In this document: positions 1 through 9,550 of the stretch, in pieces | Layout of the letters: the number at the start of each line of letters is the position of its first letter | How positions within the stretch are numbered: position 1 is the first letter of the stretch | From: Hymenopellis radicata | Taxonomy: Eukaryota > Basidiomycota > Agaricomycetes > Agaricales > Physalacriaceae | NCBI GenBank assembly: GCA_015501595.1 | Contig: JADNRX010000168.1 | Span: 48,569 to 112,568 of the forward strand | Length of the DNA stretch: 64,000 nucleotides | Reading direction: 5' to 3' | Position numbers and translations under genes: made by a program | The notes under the pieces: model-generated | The model's input: only the letters and a program-made list of their open reading frames with translations | What the model was told of the DNA's origin: nothing | Database searches by the model: none

Positions 1-47
1 CTGTGATATGTTTGAGAGTGAGGTTAGGAGTAGACGAGGGAACGAAC

Positions 48-480
48 GTGTATGTAGAACGCCACGGGAAGAGAGGCGTTCTCCGAGATATTGGAGGGCG
101 TCCATATGTTCAAAGTAAGGCAGTCTAATCCTTCTCTGTGAGTCCTTCTTTCTGCTACCCTAGGTGATTCTTTTACCTTCTGACCCAACACCAAGAGCAG
201 CCGGCGACTGGAGACACGCTGGTCCCCAACTACGAGCATCCAATACCTTTGGCTCCTTCACCGCTGTTTCGTCCAACCTCTGGGGCGCTCTCCATCGCAA
301 GTCGCCAACTGGGGGCTGTGCATACGCGATGTTCCCGTAAAACACGACAGGTCCGTTTTGCACGCCAGTTGGGGAGGTGGCGTTTCCAGAGTAGGCGACG
401 TAGCCCAGGTCCACGACTGGTGGGGTGATTCCATGCGCCAAGGAGAAAAGGATTATCAAGGTGGGAAGGACTAGATTCAT
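48..480 (-). CDS. type-B carboxylesterase/lipase, 5' part (runs off window)
   Basis: Secreted alpha/beta-hydrolase of the type-B carboxylesterase family, which cleaves carboxylic esters. Exon 1 is 480-177 and exon 2 is 133-48. The intron 176-134 fits GT-AG and joins SEEG to LDCLTLNIWTP, the family's conserved block after the first disulphide loop. The protein opens with a hydrophobic signal peptide (MNLVLPTLIILFSLAHG), then the early FYGNIAYAQPPVGDLRW block. Exon 2 ends at FYIH, just before the expected GG of the oxyanion hole. The next intron would end at the first base of the window. The Ser-Glu-His triad lies outside, so activity cannot be judged. The family is clear; the substrate is unknown. 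Confidence 0.85.
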
Positions 481-1179
481 ATTAGGGCTCGTTCTTTGGG
501 GGGTCGAGTACTAAGAAAAGGCTGAGGTCATGGTTCTGCAATACTTATGACTCTGAGAGAGAGGAGAGGAGCGGGCCGTGTTATGCACCAGGTGAGGTGG
601 AACGTTGAACTCATATGATCTGTGAGGGACAAAAGTAGATCGCAGAACTTCAAGAAGAGTCGCGTCGGACCGCTTGCTGACATCTTTATTTGAATCTAAA
701 GTGTTCCTCGAAAACGTAGGCTCTGCATTCTGCACAAGTCAATTCCACTGCAATTTGAAAACCTCTTGACATGAATGAGCATGACTGCACCTCCGATTTT
801 TGATTCATGATCGAGGTCAGCTTCAAGAGTCGCCGGCAATGGCCGGACGGCCTTTTACTCATTAACAACCACGTGCAAGCGTCAAAGGACTCCTCGTTGC
901 CTCGTGTTCGTACGTACTGCCCGTCGCCTAGACTTTCAGTAAGCTGAACCCGCTCCAGATACTTGCGAGATTCAGACAATGGCAACCCAGTTTGTCTCAC
1001 GACCGTCGGAGGAACAATGGCGCATGCCCAAATTCATTGTGACTTGTTCTGAATCTCGGCCTCTTTTGAGACTCTTTCCCCCACCTCCACCACCTCCTTC
1101 GCCATTCTTATGCCCACTTACGACGCCCTGGTAAACGCCCCTTGCCCCCGCTGCCACCACAATCAGCTCACACATATAG
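481..1179. other. intergenic, probable divergent 5' region
   Basis: About 700 bases between the carboxylesterase start (minus) and the first exon I can follow of the next gene (plus). I see no convincing coding segment. A C/T-rich tract at about 1075-1100 could belong to the 5' end of the plus-strand gene. One possible first exon begins at an ATG at 1024, but it does not join the following exon in phase, so that gene's 5' end stays open. Confidence 0.4.
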
Positions 1180-2094
1180 GCCTCCTCCATTGACACACAG
1201 CAATTCCTCCTCGAAAGCTACCTGTCCTGGGCCCAGACAAAGGGCACGCGTTACACCGACCTGATGTCCGCCTTTGGTGCGCCACCAACTTTCCTTGTGC
1301 CTCCACTCTGACGTTCGCGAACAGTGGACCTGTGGGAATACGCCAACGCGTCCCGCGACGAATCCGACTCGATGATCGAGTACCCCGACGGGAGCATTAC
1401 CAACGTGAACGTCGCCTGGTCCATATTCCGCTCCGTGGTGTCTGACCTGCGCTATCCGGAGAGCGACGTCAGGACGTGGGCGGACTTTAGGGATTGTATG
1501 TCGTTCTCTTCATTGTCGCGCGCGTTCCACATACTCAATTTCATAGACCTTTATATTCTCGACGCCGAGATACATCATATTGCGCGCCTGAAGGAGTGGA
1601 GTGAGCATGTCTGCCTTTCCGTCCCGCGCCTCTGTATAATGACACTTGCCCAGTGACCGAATTCGTCCACCTTAACCATCCCCGCCACAGTTCATCAAAG
1701 ACGGTGCTCCTCCCCGGCTCTGGGAGCCAGGAATTCACGCTCTCCCAAGCGCGGTTCATGTGGATCCTCCAAACCGCGAACGGGACCAGACACCTGTACC
1801 GTCTCAAGCTGCCCAAGTACCTGAAAGAACGCGTGGAGAAGTGCACTTTGTCCCTCGCCACTAACGCGGAGATGGTGCAAGGTGCGTGTCTTTCGTTCTG
1901 TTTGCGTTGTCGCGTGCTGAGGTAGTTGACATGTAGCGATGGAGAACATGATGAGGAGAGACTACGTCTTCCATGAATTCCTCAATGTGCGCGCGCCGCA
2001 CCATGTCAGGTTGGGCCAGTGGTCGTTCCAGCCGGCAGATAGATTGGAGCATTGGCTTATACAGGAAACGACAACGTCGATGGAGATCTCATAG
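1180..2094 (+). CDS. hypothetical protein, multi-exon, 5' end unresolved
   Basis: I do not recognise the family. Exons 1180-1276, 1325-1495, 1547-1600, 1654-1881 and 1937-2094 join in phase at GT-AG introns of 48-55 bases and end at TAG. This gives about 235 residues of soluble, charged protein, rich in Trp, Arg and Glu, with no obvious membrane segment. The C-terminal part has alternating basic and aromatic segments (RFMWILQTANG, LGQWSFQPADRLEHW). Phase agreement at four successive introns is the main evidence that it is real. The upstream exon or exons with the start codon were not found. Confidence 0.6.
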
Positions 2095-2887
2095 AGCCGG
2101 AGGCGGTATAGACGAGGACGGCGGAGCGCTATGTTTGTATGCCTTTTTATGAATGCCATGTTTTAGATGCTTTACGCTTTCGCATGTGTGAGAGTTTCTA
2201 TGATCAACGAGTGTGCGAATAGCCCAGTTGGTGTGATTCGTCGCTTAATATGCAAGAAATGAGGGCGTAGCTAATTTTTTAGGGACAGCAATAACGCTCT
2301 ACGATAAAGGTGAGGAGCTCCAGCGATGGGTTGATTTATTGAATTCAAGTACCAGGCCAGTACTGTCAATGTCGGAGTTGCATAGTAATGCGAGCTCATC
2401 ACGAGAAGCACGAAGAGAGCCCCCAGTCAACTCGAAGCAACGAAAACAAAGTCTCACCATGCTTTTGAATGAGTTGAGGTCACAGATTTCGAACGGCTTC
2501 ACACATTCCTACGGATAATTTAAAGCTTGGGTTGGGCGGGCGTTGAAAAGCGTTCAATGCAGAGACTCTGAAGAGCGCTTCACACCAATGATAGTGAAAA
2601 AAAATCCATTGACACGATATTCGAATGCAAGAAAACAATGCGACAGAGCTAAGATACAGTAGTTGACAGTCAGGTATTCTATAGGATATAATAATACGGA
2701 TATATAATCATGTCCGTGCAGAGCAACACCTAACGCATACTATACACAGGACAGAGTTTGTCGCTAGGACCATTACCAAGAAGAAAGAGTCTCGTTTGTT
2801 GCCAGGAAACACTGGTCGGAAAGAGTGGGGCTGTCTTGCTTTTGAGGGGATGACTTACGCTGAAAGACTCACAAACGTTCACGCTCC
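2095..2887. other. intergenic, nothing recognised
   Basis: Convergent gap between the hypothetical gene (plus) and the Hsp20 gene (minus). It is AT-richer than the genes, with no long reading frame that I trust, and no repeat or RNA gene seen. Confidence 0.5.
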
Positions 2888-4060
2888 TCATTGAAGAGGT
2901 ATAGGAAAGACCTCATTCTTGTCATCGGGCGGACCGCAGTTTATCCTCAACAGAAGAAGACCATCTTCCAGTCGCGCCTCGATGTCTTCAGGCTGCGAAA
3001 AAAAAGTCAGTTACATCTCGCAGCACGAATTAAGATATTGTGAGGTGATGAGGCGTACTTTGCATTCCGAGGAGACCGTAAGCGAGCGTCTGCATTCTCC
3101 ATACTTGCCTTCGATCCAAAAAAACTCCCGCCCTGGAATTGCGTCTCTCGAAGACACAGCACCAGGGAAGGGAGGCAATCTGGATGCAGTAACGGTGACT
3201 TGCTTCGTTCTGTTGTAGAAACAGGTCGACAAGGTCACTCTAATATCTTCACGCTTAACACCAGGCATTTCAAGATACGCGGTGAGCGTTTGGGACACTG
3301 GATCATAGCGCCAGTCGAAACGTATCGCCAAGAGTCGTGGGGAAGGGCCTCGCGTCAAGGAGTGCTCATGTTCTCTAGTCGCGGATGTAGACGCCAATGG
3401 GGACCTATCTCTCGATGAACGAAGGTATCGAAGAAGAGTCAGCAACGTACGATCGTCGGGTGGTAGGTCTTGTGATAATTGGGGGCGGTGGGAGTTGTTG
3501 AATGAAGCGTATGGGAGACTGAGCATGTTGCTGCTGCTGTTGATGCTGGCGCTGGCGAGTGTTACTGCTCGGACCTCCTGCCGCGCTCTCAGGACGCGTA
3601 TATGGATGCATGCGTTGCTGCTGGGCACGCGTTCTGGGGGGACTCCTTCGCAGGGCAGGTCTGCCGCGGCTAGAGGACGCCTCAGCTGAACTACAGAGCA
3701 GAGTCATTGATCCATCCACAGTAACATGGCAGAATCTAACCTGTCGTGTACCGCTGGAGGCTGTGAGAGAGGATGCATACGAATATCAAGAGTATCTTCA
3801 ATCGGGGAGGCCTGGCTGGGCACAAAATGTTCTGGCTGTTCAAGTTGGAGATGCTGTGCATACAGAGGCGTATGCGACGGAGTTAAGGGCGATGGCTGGA
3901 GAACGTCTTGCTGAGGCAGTTGGGAGCCTTGTGCTTGTGGCTGGTGTTGCTGCTGGTCGAGAACCTCCCACTGAGGGAAGACATCACGCGGTGTTGGAGG
4001 AGTCGAATACTCATCTGGATATTGATTCCACGACATGGATGATGGCGGGAAGTAACCCAT
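2888..4060 (-). CDS. small heat-shock protein (Hsp20/alpha-crystallin family)
   Basis: ATP-independent holdase that binds unfolding proteins. Exons 4060-3741, 3690-3451, 3404-3059 and 2992-2888 join in phase and give 336 residues, long for the family (usually 150-220). Residues 1-185 are a low-complexity extension rich in Gln, Pro and Ser, with two polyglutamine patches. The alpha-crystallin domain follows: FDWRYDPVSQTLTAYLEMPG, then REDIRVTL, FFWIEGKYGECRRSLTV, and the last strands PEDIEARLEDGLLLLRI. The C-terminus carries an IPL motif (I-x-I/V-like), the oligomer-contact tail. The central loop keeps an odd insert (STCFYNRTK) that could be an unspliced mini-intron, but at 29 bases it is too short to call. 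A TATA-like element lies very close to this ATG, so the true start could be Met9. Confidence 0.85.
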
Positions 4061-4078
4061 TTTTGACTCCGCGCCGCC

Positions 4079-4085
4079 TTTTATA
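4079..4085 (-). promoter_or_regulatory. TATA-like element upstream of the Hsp20 gene
   Basis: TATAAAA on the minus strand, about 20 bases before the annotated ATG of the Hsp20 gene. If it is a working TATA box, transcription would start at or just after that ATG, favouring the in-frame Met at residue 9 as the start. No clean heat-shock element (alternating GAA/TTC triplets) was found next to it. Confidence 0.4.
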
Positions 4086-4275
4086 CCCGCGGAATCATTT
4101 TCCCACGCCCATTCGCTTCCGGTTTGATCCCGCGGACCCTATCTCCGTGTACCCTGACTCAATCTTACGCAATTGCGTGGTACTTACTACACAGCTGTTA
4201 CTTACACTGTTAGCTACAAAGCTGGAGGTACATATGTCGATTTCGGTCGCGACCCAAGCCCCGACTAAACTAGAG

Positions 4276-5555
4276 TCAGAGCTTGCAAATCAACCAATGT
4301 ATATCGCTCACCTTTTCATAAATCTTCTCAATCCATTCAATGTTCGCGATAGAATCCTCCTTTGTCACCCATGCAACTTGCTTTCCTGCATCGCGTCCTT
4401 TCACCCTATCCACGAATGCCTCAAGCTGATACCGGTACGTTGACCACCAATCTTCGCCCTTACCCTTCACGCCATCCTTGTATCCTGGCACATACGCCTT
4501 CTCCTTACGCGCTTTCCCATTCTTCTTGACCGTGATCGTGTGGTAGATAGTAGGGAGCACGAAATTGAACAACTCCGCTTCGCCACCCTCGCACACGACG
4601 CTCGCTGTCATGGAAATCCCGTCCCGTAGCGGAGAGTTCAGGTCGGCGATTAGAGTCCCCACGATGTCATTGGGGAACGCGAGAGTGGCTGTAGTGCCCC
4701 TATCCACTTGAGGTTTCACAAGCGCGATCGTGGAGGCGGCGATGACCTCTGTAGGTGACACGGCCGTGTTTTCGAATGGGGACGCAAGGAAGCGCATGCT
4801 GCTCAACGTGTAGCAGCCCATGTCCATGAGGGCACCTCCACCCAGCGACAGGTCGAATCTGATGTCGTTCTCGGAAAATACCAGCCTCAGGGGTGCCCAC
4901 ATGCGCGTCGTGATGCTCTTCACCTTGCCGAGTTCATTGCTAACAAGAATAGCTTTAAGGCGCTGGATGGCAGGGTGGAAGCTGTAGCCGTCATGACCTT
5001 GAGAAGAATAATGTGGTATCGATCTTTGGACGCACCGATAATGGAAAGCCTCGAGCAAAACAAGACCTTTCTTCTCTGCCAACTCAAACATAGCGCGAGT
5101 TTCCTCGGCCGTATTCGCAGACGGTTTCTCCAGCAGAACGTGCTTTCCTGCTATCAAGGCTTTCATCGTCCACTCATAATGCAGACCATTCGGAAGCTGG
5201 AGAAAGTCAGAGCGACGTTGGCGCATCAGTAATCACGACGAACCGGATTGTAGACGACATCAACGTCAGGATCATCAAGAAGTGCTACAGACGCCCCGTT
5301 CCTCAGTACATCAATCTAAATTTCTCCACGAAAGTGCCGACCTTGATAGCCCGTATGCACTTTCGGGATGCCATGCTTCTTGGCGAATACCTCAGCTCGC
5401 GCACGATCCCGGGCAGCAACCGCGTAAACCACGACCTCAGGATGGCTCTTCGCCGGGACAATCAGAGCTTGCGGTGCAATGTTCGCCGCACCCAGGATCC
5501 CAAACCTGAGAGCTGTCCCGCTGGCGTGAACCCGTGCGACTGGCGGGAACAACAT
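4276..5555 (-). CDS. Gfo/Idh/MocA-family NAD(P)-dependent oxidoreductase
   Basis: Oxidises or reduces sugar-like or trans-dihydrodiol substrates. Exons 5555-5342, 5284-5244, 5196-5036 and 4981-4276 join in phase and give 373 residues, normal for the fungal dimeric-dihydrodiol-dehydrogenase type. The N-terminal Rossmann fold shows FGILGAANIAPQAL. It is followed by DPDVDVVYNPLPNGLHYEW and the signature KHVLLEKPSAN, whose EKP lysine is the usual catalytic residue. The C-terminal domain includes GGGALMDMGCYTLSSMRF. All key motifs are present and no frame break is seen. The substrate is not predictable. It shares its strand with the Hsp20 gene 215 bases downstream, but each seems to be its own unit. 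Confidence 0.88.
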
Positions 5556-6149
5556 CTATGGTGCATAGGGCTATGTCAGCAGCTGTTGAGCACCGTACGA
5601 AGTCTGTGACCTTGTAGATCCGCGAGAGCATTGAGAAAAGCGAAGAAAGAGCGCGTGTTATTGTTAAGAGCATGCCGCAGGTCCACGGATGATGTGAGTG
5701 GGGTCTGGTCGACGTGTCGTGTGAAATTGTTCAACGTTTGTATCACTGTCACTGTCAGGCATCGGGTAGATTCAGTGACCAGTCAGCGTCATAACCCGAT
5801 TAACCATCTAAGGGATGACGCAAAAGCGCCGTCAGAACGGCATCCGCCCGTTTTCTTCGGAACTCACAGTCAAAATGTACTGTCATGACTAGGCTCCTAA
5901 ACCAGCCGTCGATGGCGTTCGAAGCTAAGAGAGTGGGCCCAATAAATATGAAAGGAAAATTTCAAGTGACCAGAGAGCAACAATGGGAAGAGGATGGCTC
6001 GTTTCGGCATCGCGGATGGCGACGTCGACCTCTAGTAGAAACGAATAGCGTGTCCAAGCCATAATGGATAAATGGATCCAAAGCTGATCCAAAGTGACAG
6101 TAGTACAATCAAGAGAAGCGCAACCTGAGCACGACATCAGTAAAATACA
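5556..6149. other. intergenic, nothing recognised
   Basis: Gap between the oxidoreductase start and the CAAGG repeat field. Only short, composition-driven reading frames occur, and no RNA gene was seen. Confidence 0.45.
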
Positions 6150-6560
6150 TGAATCCTTACCAGGACCTTCCCAGCCCCTGGTAAGGCCTTTTACGCCCCA
6201 TAAGGCCTTGCATGGCTCGTCAATCCTTGTAAGCCCTTACATATCAGGTTCATACCTTGTAATTAGCCTTGTAAGTAACCTTGTAGATAGCCTTGTAATC
6301 AGTCTTGTAATGTCAATTTTAATATTATGGCAAAGTGTGCGAGGCGATTACAAGGTTATTGCAAGGTCGATTATAAGGCTACCTACAAGGTCGATACAAG
6401 GCTAGCTACAATGTCGATTCAAGGCGGTTTACAAGGCGGTTTCAACGCGGTTTCAAGGTCATTCCAAGGCTATTCCAAGGCAGTTTACAACACGGCTTCA
6501 AGGTGACAAGGTCGGTTCAAGGGTGATTGCAAGGCCATTTACAAGGCTACTACCTACAAT
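6150..6560. repeat. array of CCTTG/CAAGG words (left array)
   Basis: About 400 bases packed with the pentamer CAAGG and its complement CCTTG, usually extended as ACAAGGC or CCTTGTAA. The left half (6165-6310) carries mostly CCTTGTAA-type words and the right half (6345-6560) mostly TACAAGGC-type words, so the array is roughly inverted about 6320-6345. Spacing is irregular, 8-20 bases. It is not a classical tandem repeat or a CRISPR. The same words recur at 12355-12530. Confidence 0.75.
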
Positions 6561-6730
6561 AGGTGTGGTCATACATACAGCAACCGATGCAGGGGACAGA
6601 TCATCGCATATAGAGCAGAATCAATCACATTCAGGTAGAATACAAGCAGTACAGAGCATGCAGCAAATAAAGCACAATCCAGACCTGTAAGATGGTCGGT
6701 CAGCGGTGAACAAATGCACGCACACGCAGA

Positions 6731-7033
6731 CTAACCATGGAGCAGTTGACACCCAAAAGAACGCACCTTCGGCGAGGGAAGCGGAGTCTGACAGAGACGT
6801 GGATGAGTATTACGTGGAGGAGCCGGCGGGTCTGAAGCCCGGGGCATCGTTACCTTCTTGGGCTTGGCGACTTGACTTGCGGATGGCGCCTTGACTTTCT
6901 TCGTCGAATATACGCGTTTTTTCTGTGTCGGCGTCGTCTTCAGGGCAGGACCTTTCTGCTGGGGAGGCGCCTCAATCAATGACTGTTGTTCGCTTTGAAT
7001 GTAAGAAGGATTCCAAGTGGAATATCTAGACAT
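6731..7033 (-). CDS. doubtful short Lys/Pro/Gln-rich reading frame
   Basis: An ATG-started frame of 100 residues, rich in Lys, Pro, Ser and Gln, with basic patches (QKKRVYSTKKVK). No domain was recognised. It sits just downstream of the broken D-amino-acid-oxidase gene on the same strand and could be a C-terminal tail exon of it, a separate small gene, or chance. Confidence 0.2.
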   Translation of the reverse strand: MSRYSTWNPSYIQSEQQSLIEAPPQQKGPALKTTPTQKKRVYSTKKVKAPSASQVAKPKKVTMPRASDPPAPPRNTHPRLCQTPLPSPKVRSFGCQLLHG

Positions 7034-7227
7034 CGTCGCTCAGTCAAATCGATGAATCAATAAGAGTACGGCGGCGGGTTACGCACCGATGATGTAGTTG
7101 CGCTGAGGTTGAGGATAACACTGGTAATCTGTTTGACATCTTCGAAGGCGCGTATTGTCCTCCAATTCCTGATCGAGATTACACATCATCAGTGGTGGAA
7201 CCTACGAATAAAAGAAAAAGAAACCTA

Positions 7228-8463
7228 CATCGTTTGCACAACCGAAAGAGAGCGAAAATCCTGGCCATAAGAGTGATCCATCCTCGCGCGTTCTCAGCTC
7301 CCGCTCAACGCGGAACGTTCGATCCCCTGAAAGGTCGTAGGCCCTGCACGAGTGGCGCATCCGGGTCGTACTCAGCATTCTCTAGCCCAGGAACAAAGTT
7401 GTTACACCATTCCCGCATGCGCACAACCTCCGGACTATCAAACGTCAGATCGAGCTCGTATTTATGAGGCTGCGCCAATCCTATATACAACCTCGCGAGT
7501 AAGCACCACTGCACGGAACCAACGAGTAGTGTACGCACCACCAAGAATAAGAGTATTATCATTCCTGGGAACAATGAACACAATATCCTCGTTCTCCCCA
7601 CGCGTATCGTCGTGCGTCACCGCAAGCGCCTCAGTGACCTTCGGGAACGCCTTCCCATCATTGACCACCCGGATTAATGCGCCACGCAGGGGATACACGG
7701 ACGCGTCGGCAGCGAGTTCCAGACGAGACCCGTGGCATTGACGATAGCATCCGCACCAAACTCCGCCAAGAGTTCTTCCTCTTGACATAGCAAATCCCCG
7801 TTGATCCGGCGCGTCCGCAAAACCGCACCCTTGCAGATCAGCACCAAGCGGAGCGTAGGCGTTTGTGTCGATGACAGGGGCGAGGTGCTGGTACGCGTCG
7901 ACGACTCCGGCTTTTGGTTTACGGCATGTTCTTTGACGATATTGGCGTCGCGGCGTACGCCTCTGATCTGGAAGAAGGCGACGTGAACACACTGTATATT
8001 CGTGTAGAAAGAGTGAAGGTTTACCTCTGACTGAGCGACGATCTCTTCGTATTTATCCAGTTGGCCGCGATCTGGCATCTCCTCGAGAACTTGGTCGAAG
8101 AAAACGTTGGCCATGCGCATGCGGACGCCATGATCGAGATACTCATTTGGGGGGAGCATTTTTTGGAGCTTGTCGAAGACGCGGTACGGGGTCATGCACC
8201 ACCGCTTGGAGTTGTGGAGAGATACGACCTGAATCGAGGGATCAGCACGAAAGGCTCGAAGAGTTTGACGCGACGTACATCAGTATGCTTTCCGCAGACT
8301 GCTGGCGGCCATTCCCATCTGGATATACAGAAGTAAGATATCGGTCGCGCAGATAGGTGTAACACGTACAAAGCTCCAGCGATTTGGGACGTGGTAGAGA
8401 GATCGTCGAAGACGACCTTGTTGGGGCCGACACAGATGGCGCCATATGTTTCGAAGAGCTGCT
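7228..8463 (-). pseudogene. D-amino-acid oxidase (FAD), broken
   Basis: D-amino-acid oxidases deaminate D-amino acids with FAD, usually in peroxisomes. Recognisable blocks in order: DLSTTSQIAGA, WEWPPAVCGKHTD, VSLHNSKRWCM, GVVDAYQHLAPVIDTNAY, LLAEFGADAIVNATGL, VYPLRGALIRVVNDG, IVFIVPRNDNTLILGG, VQGLRPFRGSNV, RVERELRTRE and SLSFGCANDV. They follow family order, and three normal introns can be drawn among the upstream blocks. The reading frame changes without an intron near 7912, 7845, 7725, 7310 and 7265. The first two shifts compensate, leaving the VVDAYQHLAP block out of frame. The N-terminal GxGxxG dinucleotide-binding segment, needed for FAD, was not found upstream. Only one shift (AAAA near 7912) is at a homopolymer, so decay is more likely than sequencing error. 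Confidence 0.8.
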
Positions 8464-9085
8464 GATGACCTTACATCGTTTGAGGCGCAGAACGTGTACG
8501 GTGAGTCACAGGTCGGAGACTGCAGCGTGTGCAAGTTCAAGTTCGGCGGGGGTGAGAAATGACGCGTAATCTGTATGCTCGAAATGAGCGACCGGAGGTG
8601 CATATATGCGTCGGCAAACGTACCAAGAGCTAGGAATGAACACTTTGCATGAGCCCAACGGTCAGCTACATCGACCAAGGGTCTGAGTCAGTCACTGGCA
8701 CCCCTAATCAATTCGTCGAGCCCACAGGAGCGCTGCAGCTGGTGCGCGTGTTGAGCGCGGCGCCAGAGCGCTTTATGTCTGTGCGGACATGTGTCGCGTT
8801 GACACGCCCAAATCCATATCGGTGCTGGTCCAAAGTCGCGCGCGCCCCGGAGCAGATCCAAGGTCGGATGCCAGAACAGATCTAGCCAACTATGAGGTAG
8901 AGTTGGTGATAACGCGGGCGTTGCGGCAGCGAGAAAGACGATGAAGTCAGCCAGCATGGTGGTGGTAGAAGGAACGAAGCAGACGGCGACGCGACTACCA
9001 AGCAGAAGTTTGCGATGGCATTGTTTGGCTAGAGCCTTGCGATCACGTGATGCAAGCACGCCGCAAAATTTGATCAAGTCGATTC
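8464..9085. other. no gene recognised
   Basis: Here I expected the missing N-terminal exon of the D-amino-acid oxidase on the minus strand, but no Rossmann motif appears in any frame. Open frames exist on both strands; none has recognisable protein character. Confidence 0.4.
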
Positions 9086-9512
9086 ATGTGCGACTGTCCA
9101 GCCCCTCAAGCCGAACTCTTTGTCTCTGCGTGTCTTAACGCGTATAGGATATCTCGCAGACCAACCTTACCTAGCCAAGGGCACCTCCGGCTTCTGGACA
9201 GTGGATATTATCAACCATATTTTTGACATCGACACAAACGCCGTATGTGTACCCGATCTCTTACTGGGACGTTCCCTGACGCTAGGTTGTTTCAGGTCTT
9301 AACCTGATGTTATACTTCCCATCTCTACTCGTCAACAAACGCGAAGACGACTTGCAGGCACTGCTTAGCGAGGCGTTTAGTATGGATCTTGAAACGGTGC
9401 GTTTGCGAGCCTATTCGTCGACGAAGCTGACACCGTCGTCCTCAGGCCGAACAGAACGTCTGGGATCAAAGACCGAAACGAAGTTGCGGATGTTCTATTC
9501 CCGCTTGACGTC
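9086..9512 (+). CDS. hypothetical short multi-exon gene or fragment
   Basis: Coding-like segments in order: KGTSGFWTVDIINHIFDIDT; a GT-AG intron of about 43 bases; VSGLNLMLYFPSLLVNKRED through SMDLET; a 49-base intron; then AEQNVWDQRPKRSCGCSIPA and a stop at about 9510. I do not recognise the family. The first exon is uncertain, because an ATG at 9086 does not splice in phase. The gene ends only about 40 bases before MON2 homology begins abruptly, so it may itself be a fragment moved next to the MON2 piece. Confidence 0.35.
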
Positions 9513-9550
9513 TACCCACCGACCCATCTCCCAAACTTCGCATTCTACAG

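Noticed and set aside
3559..4443. Open frame of 294 codons on the plus strand
   Set aside because: It is antisense to exons 1-2 of the Hsp20 gene. Its openness follows from the Gln/Pro-rich composition on the other strand, and it has no protein-like features.
6150..6560. CRISPR-like or tandem repeat array
   Set aside because: Words are short (5-8 bases), irregularly spaced and present in both orientations. There are no constant-length spacers, and the organism is a fungus.
9086..9512. Taking this segment as the missing N-terminus of MON2
   Set aside because: Its sequence does not resemble the MON2 DCB N-terminus, and it runs into a stop before the MON2 exon's splice acceptor.
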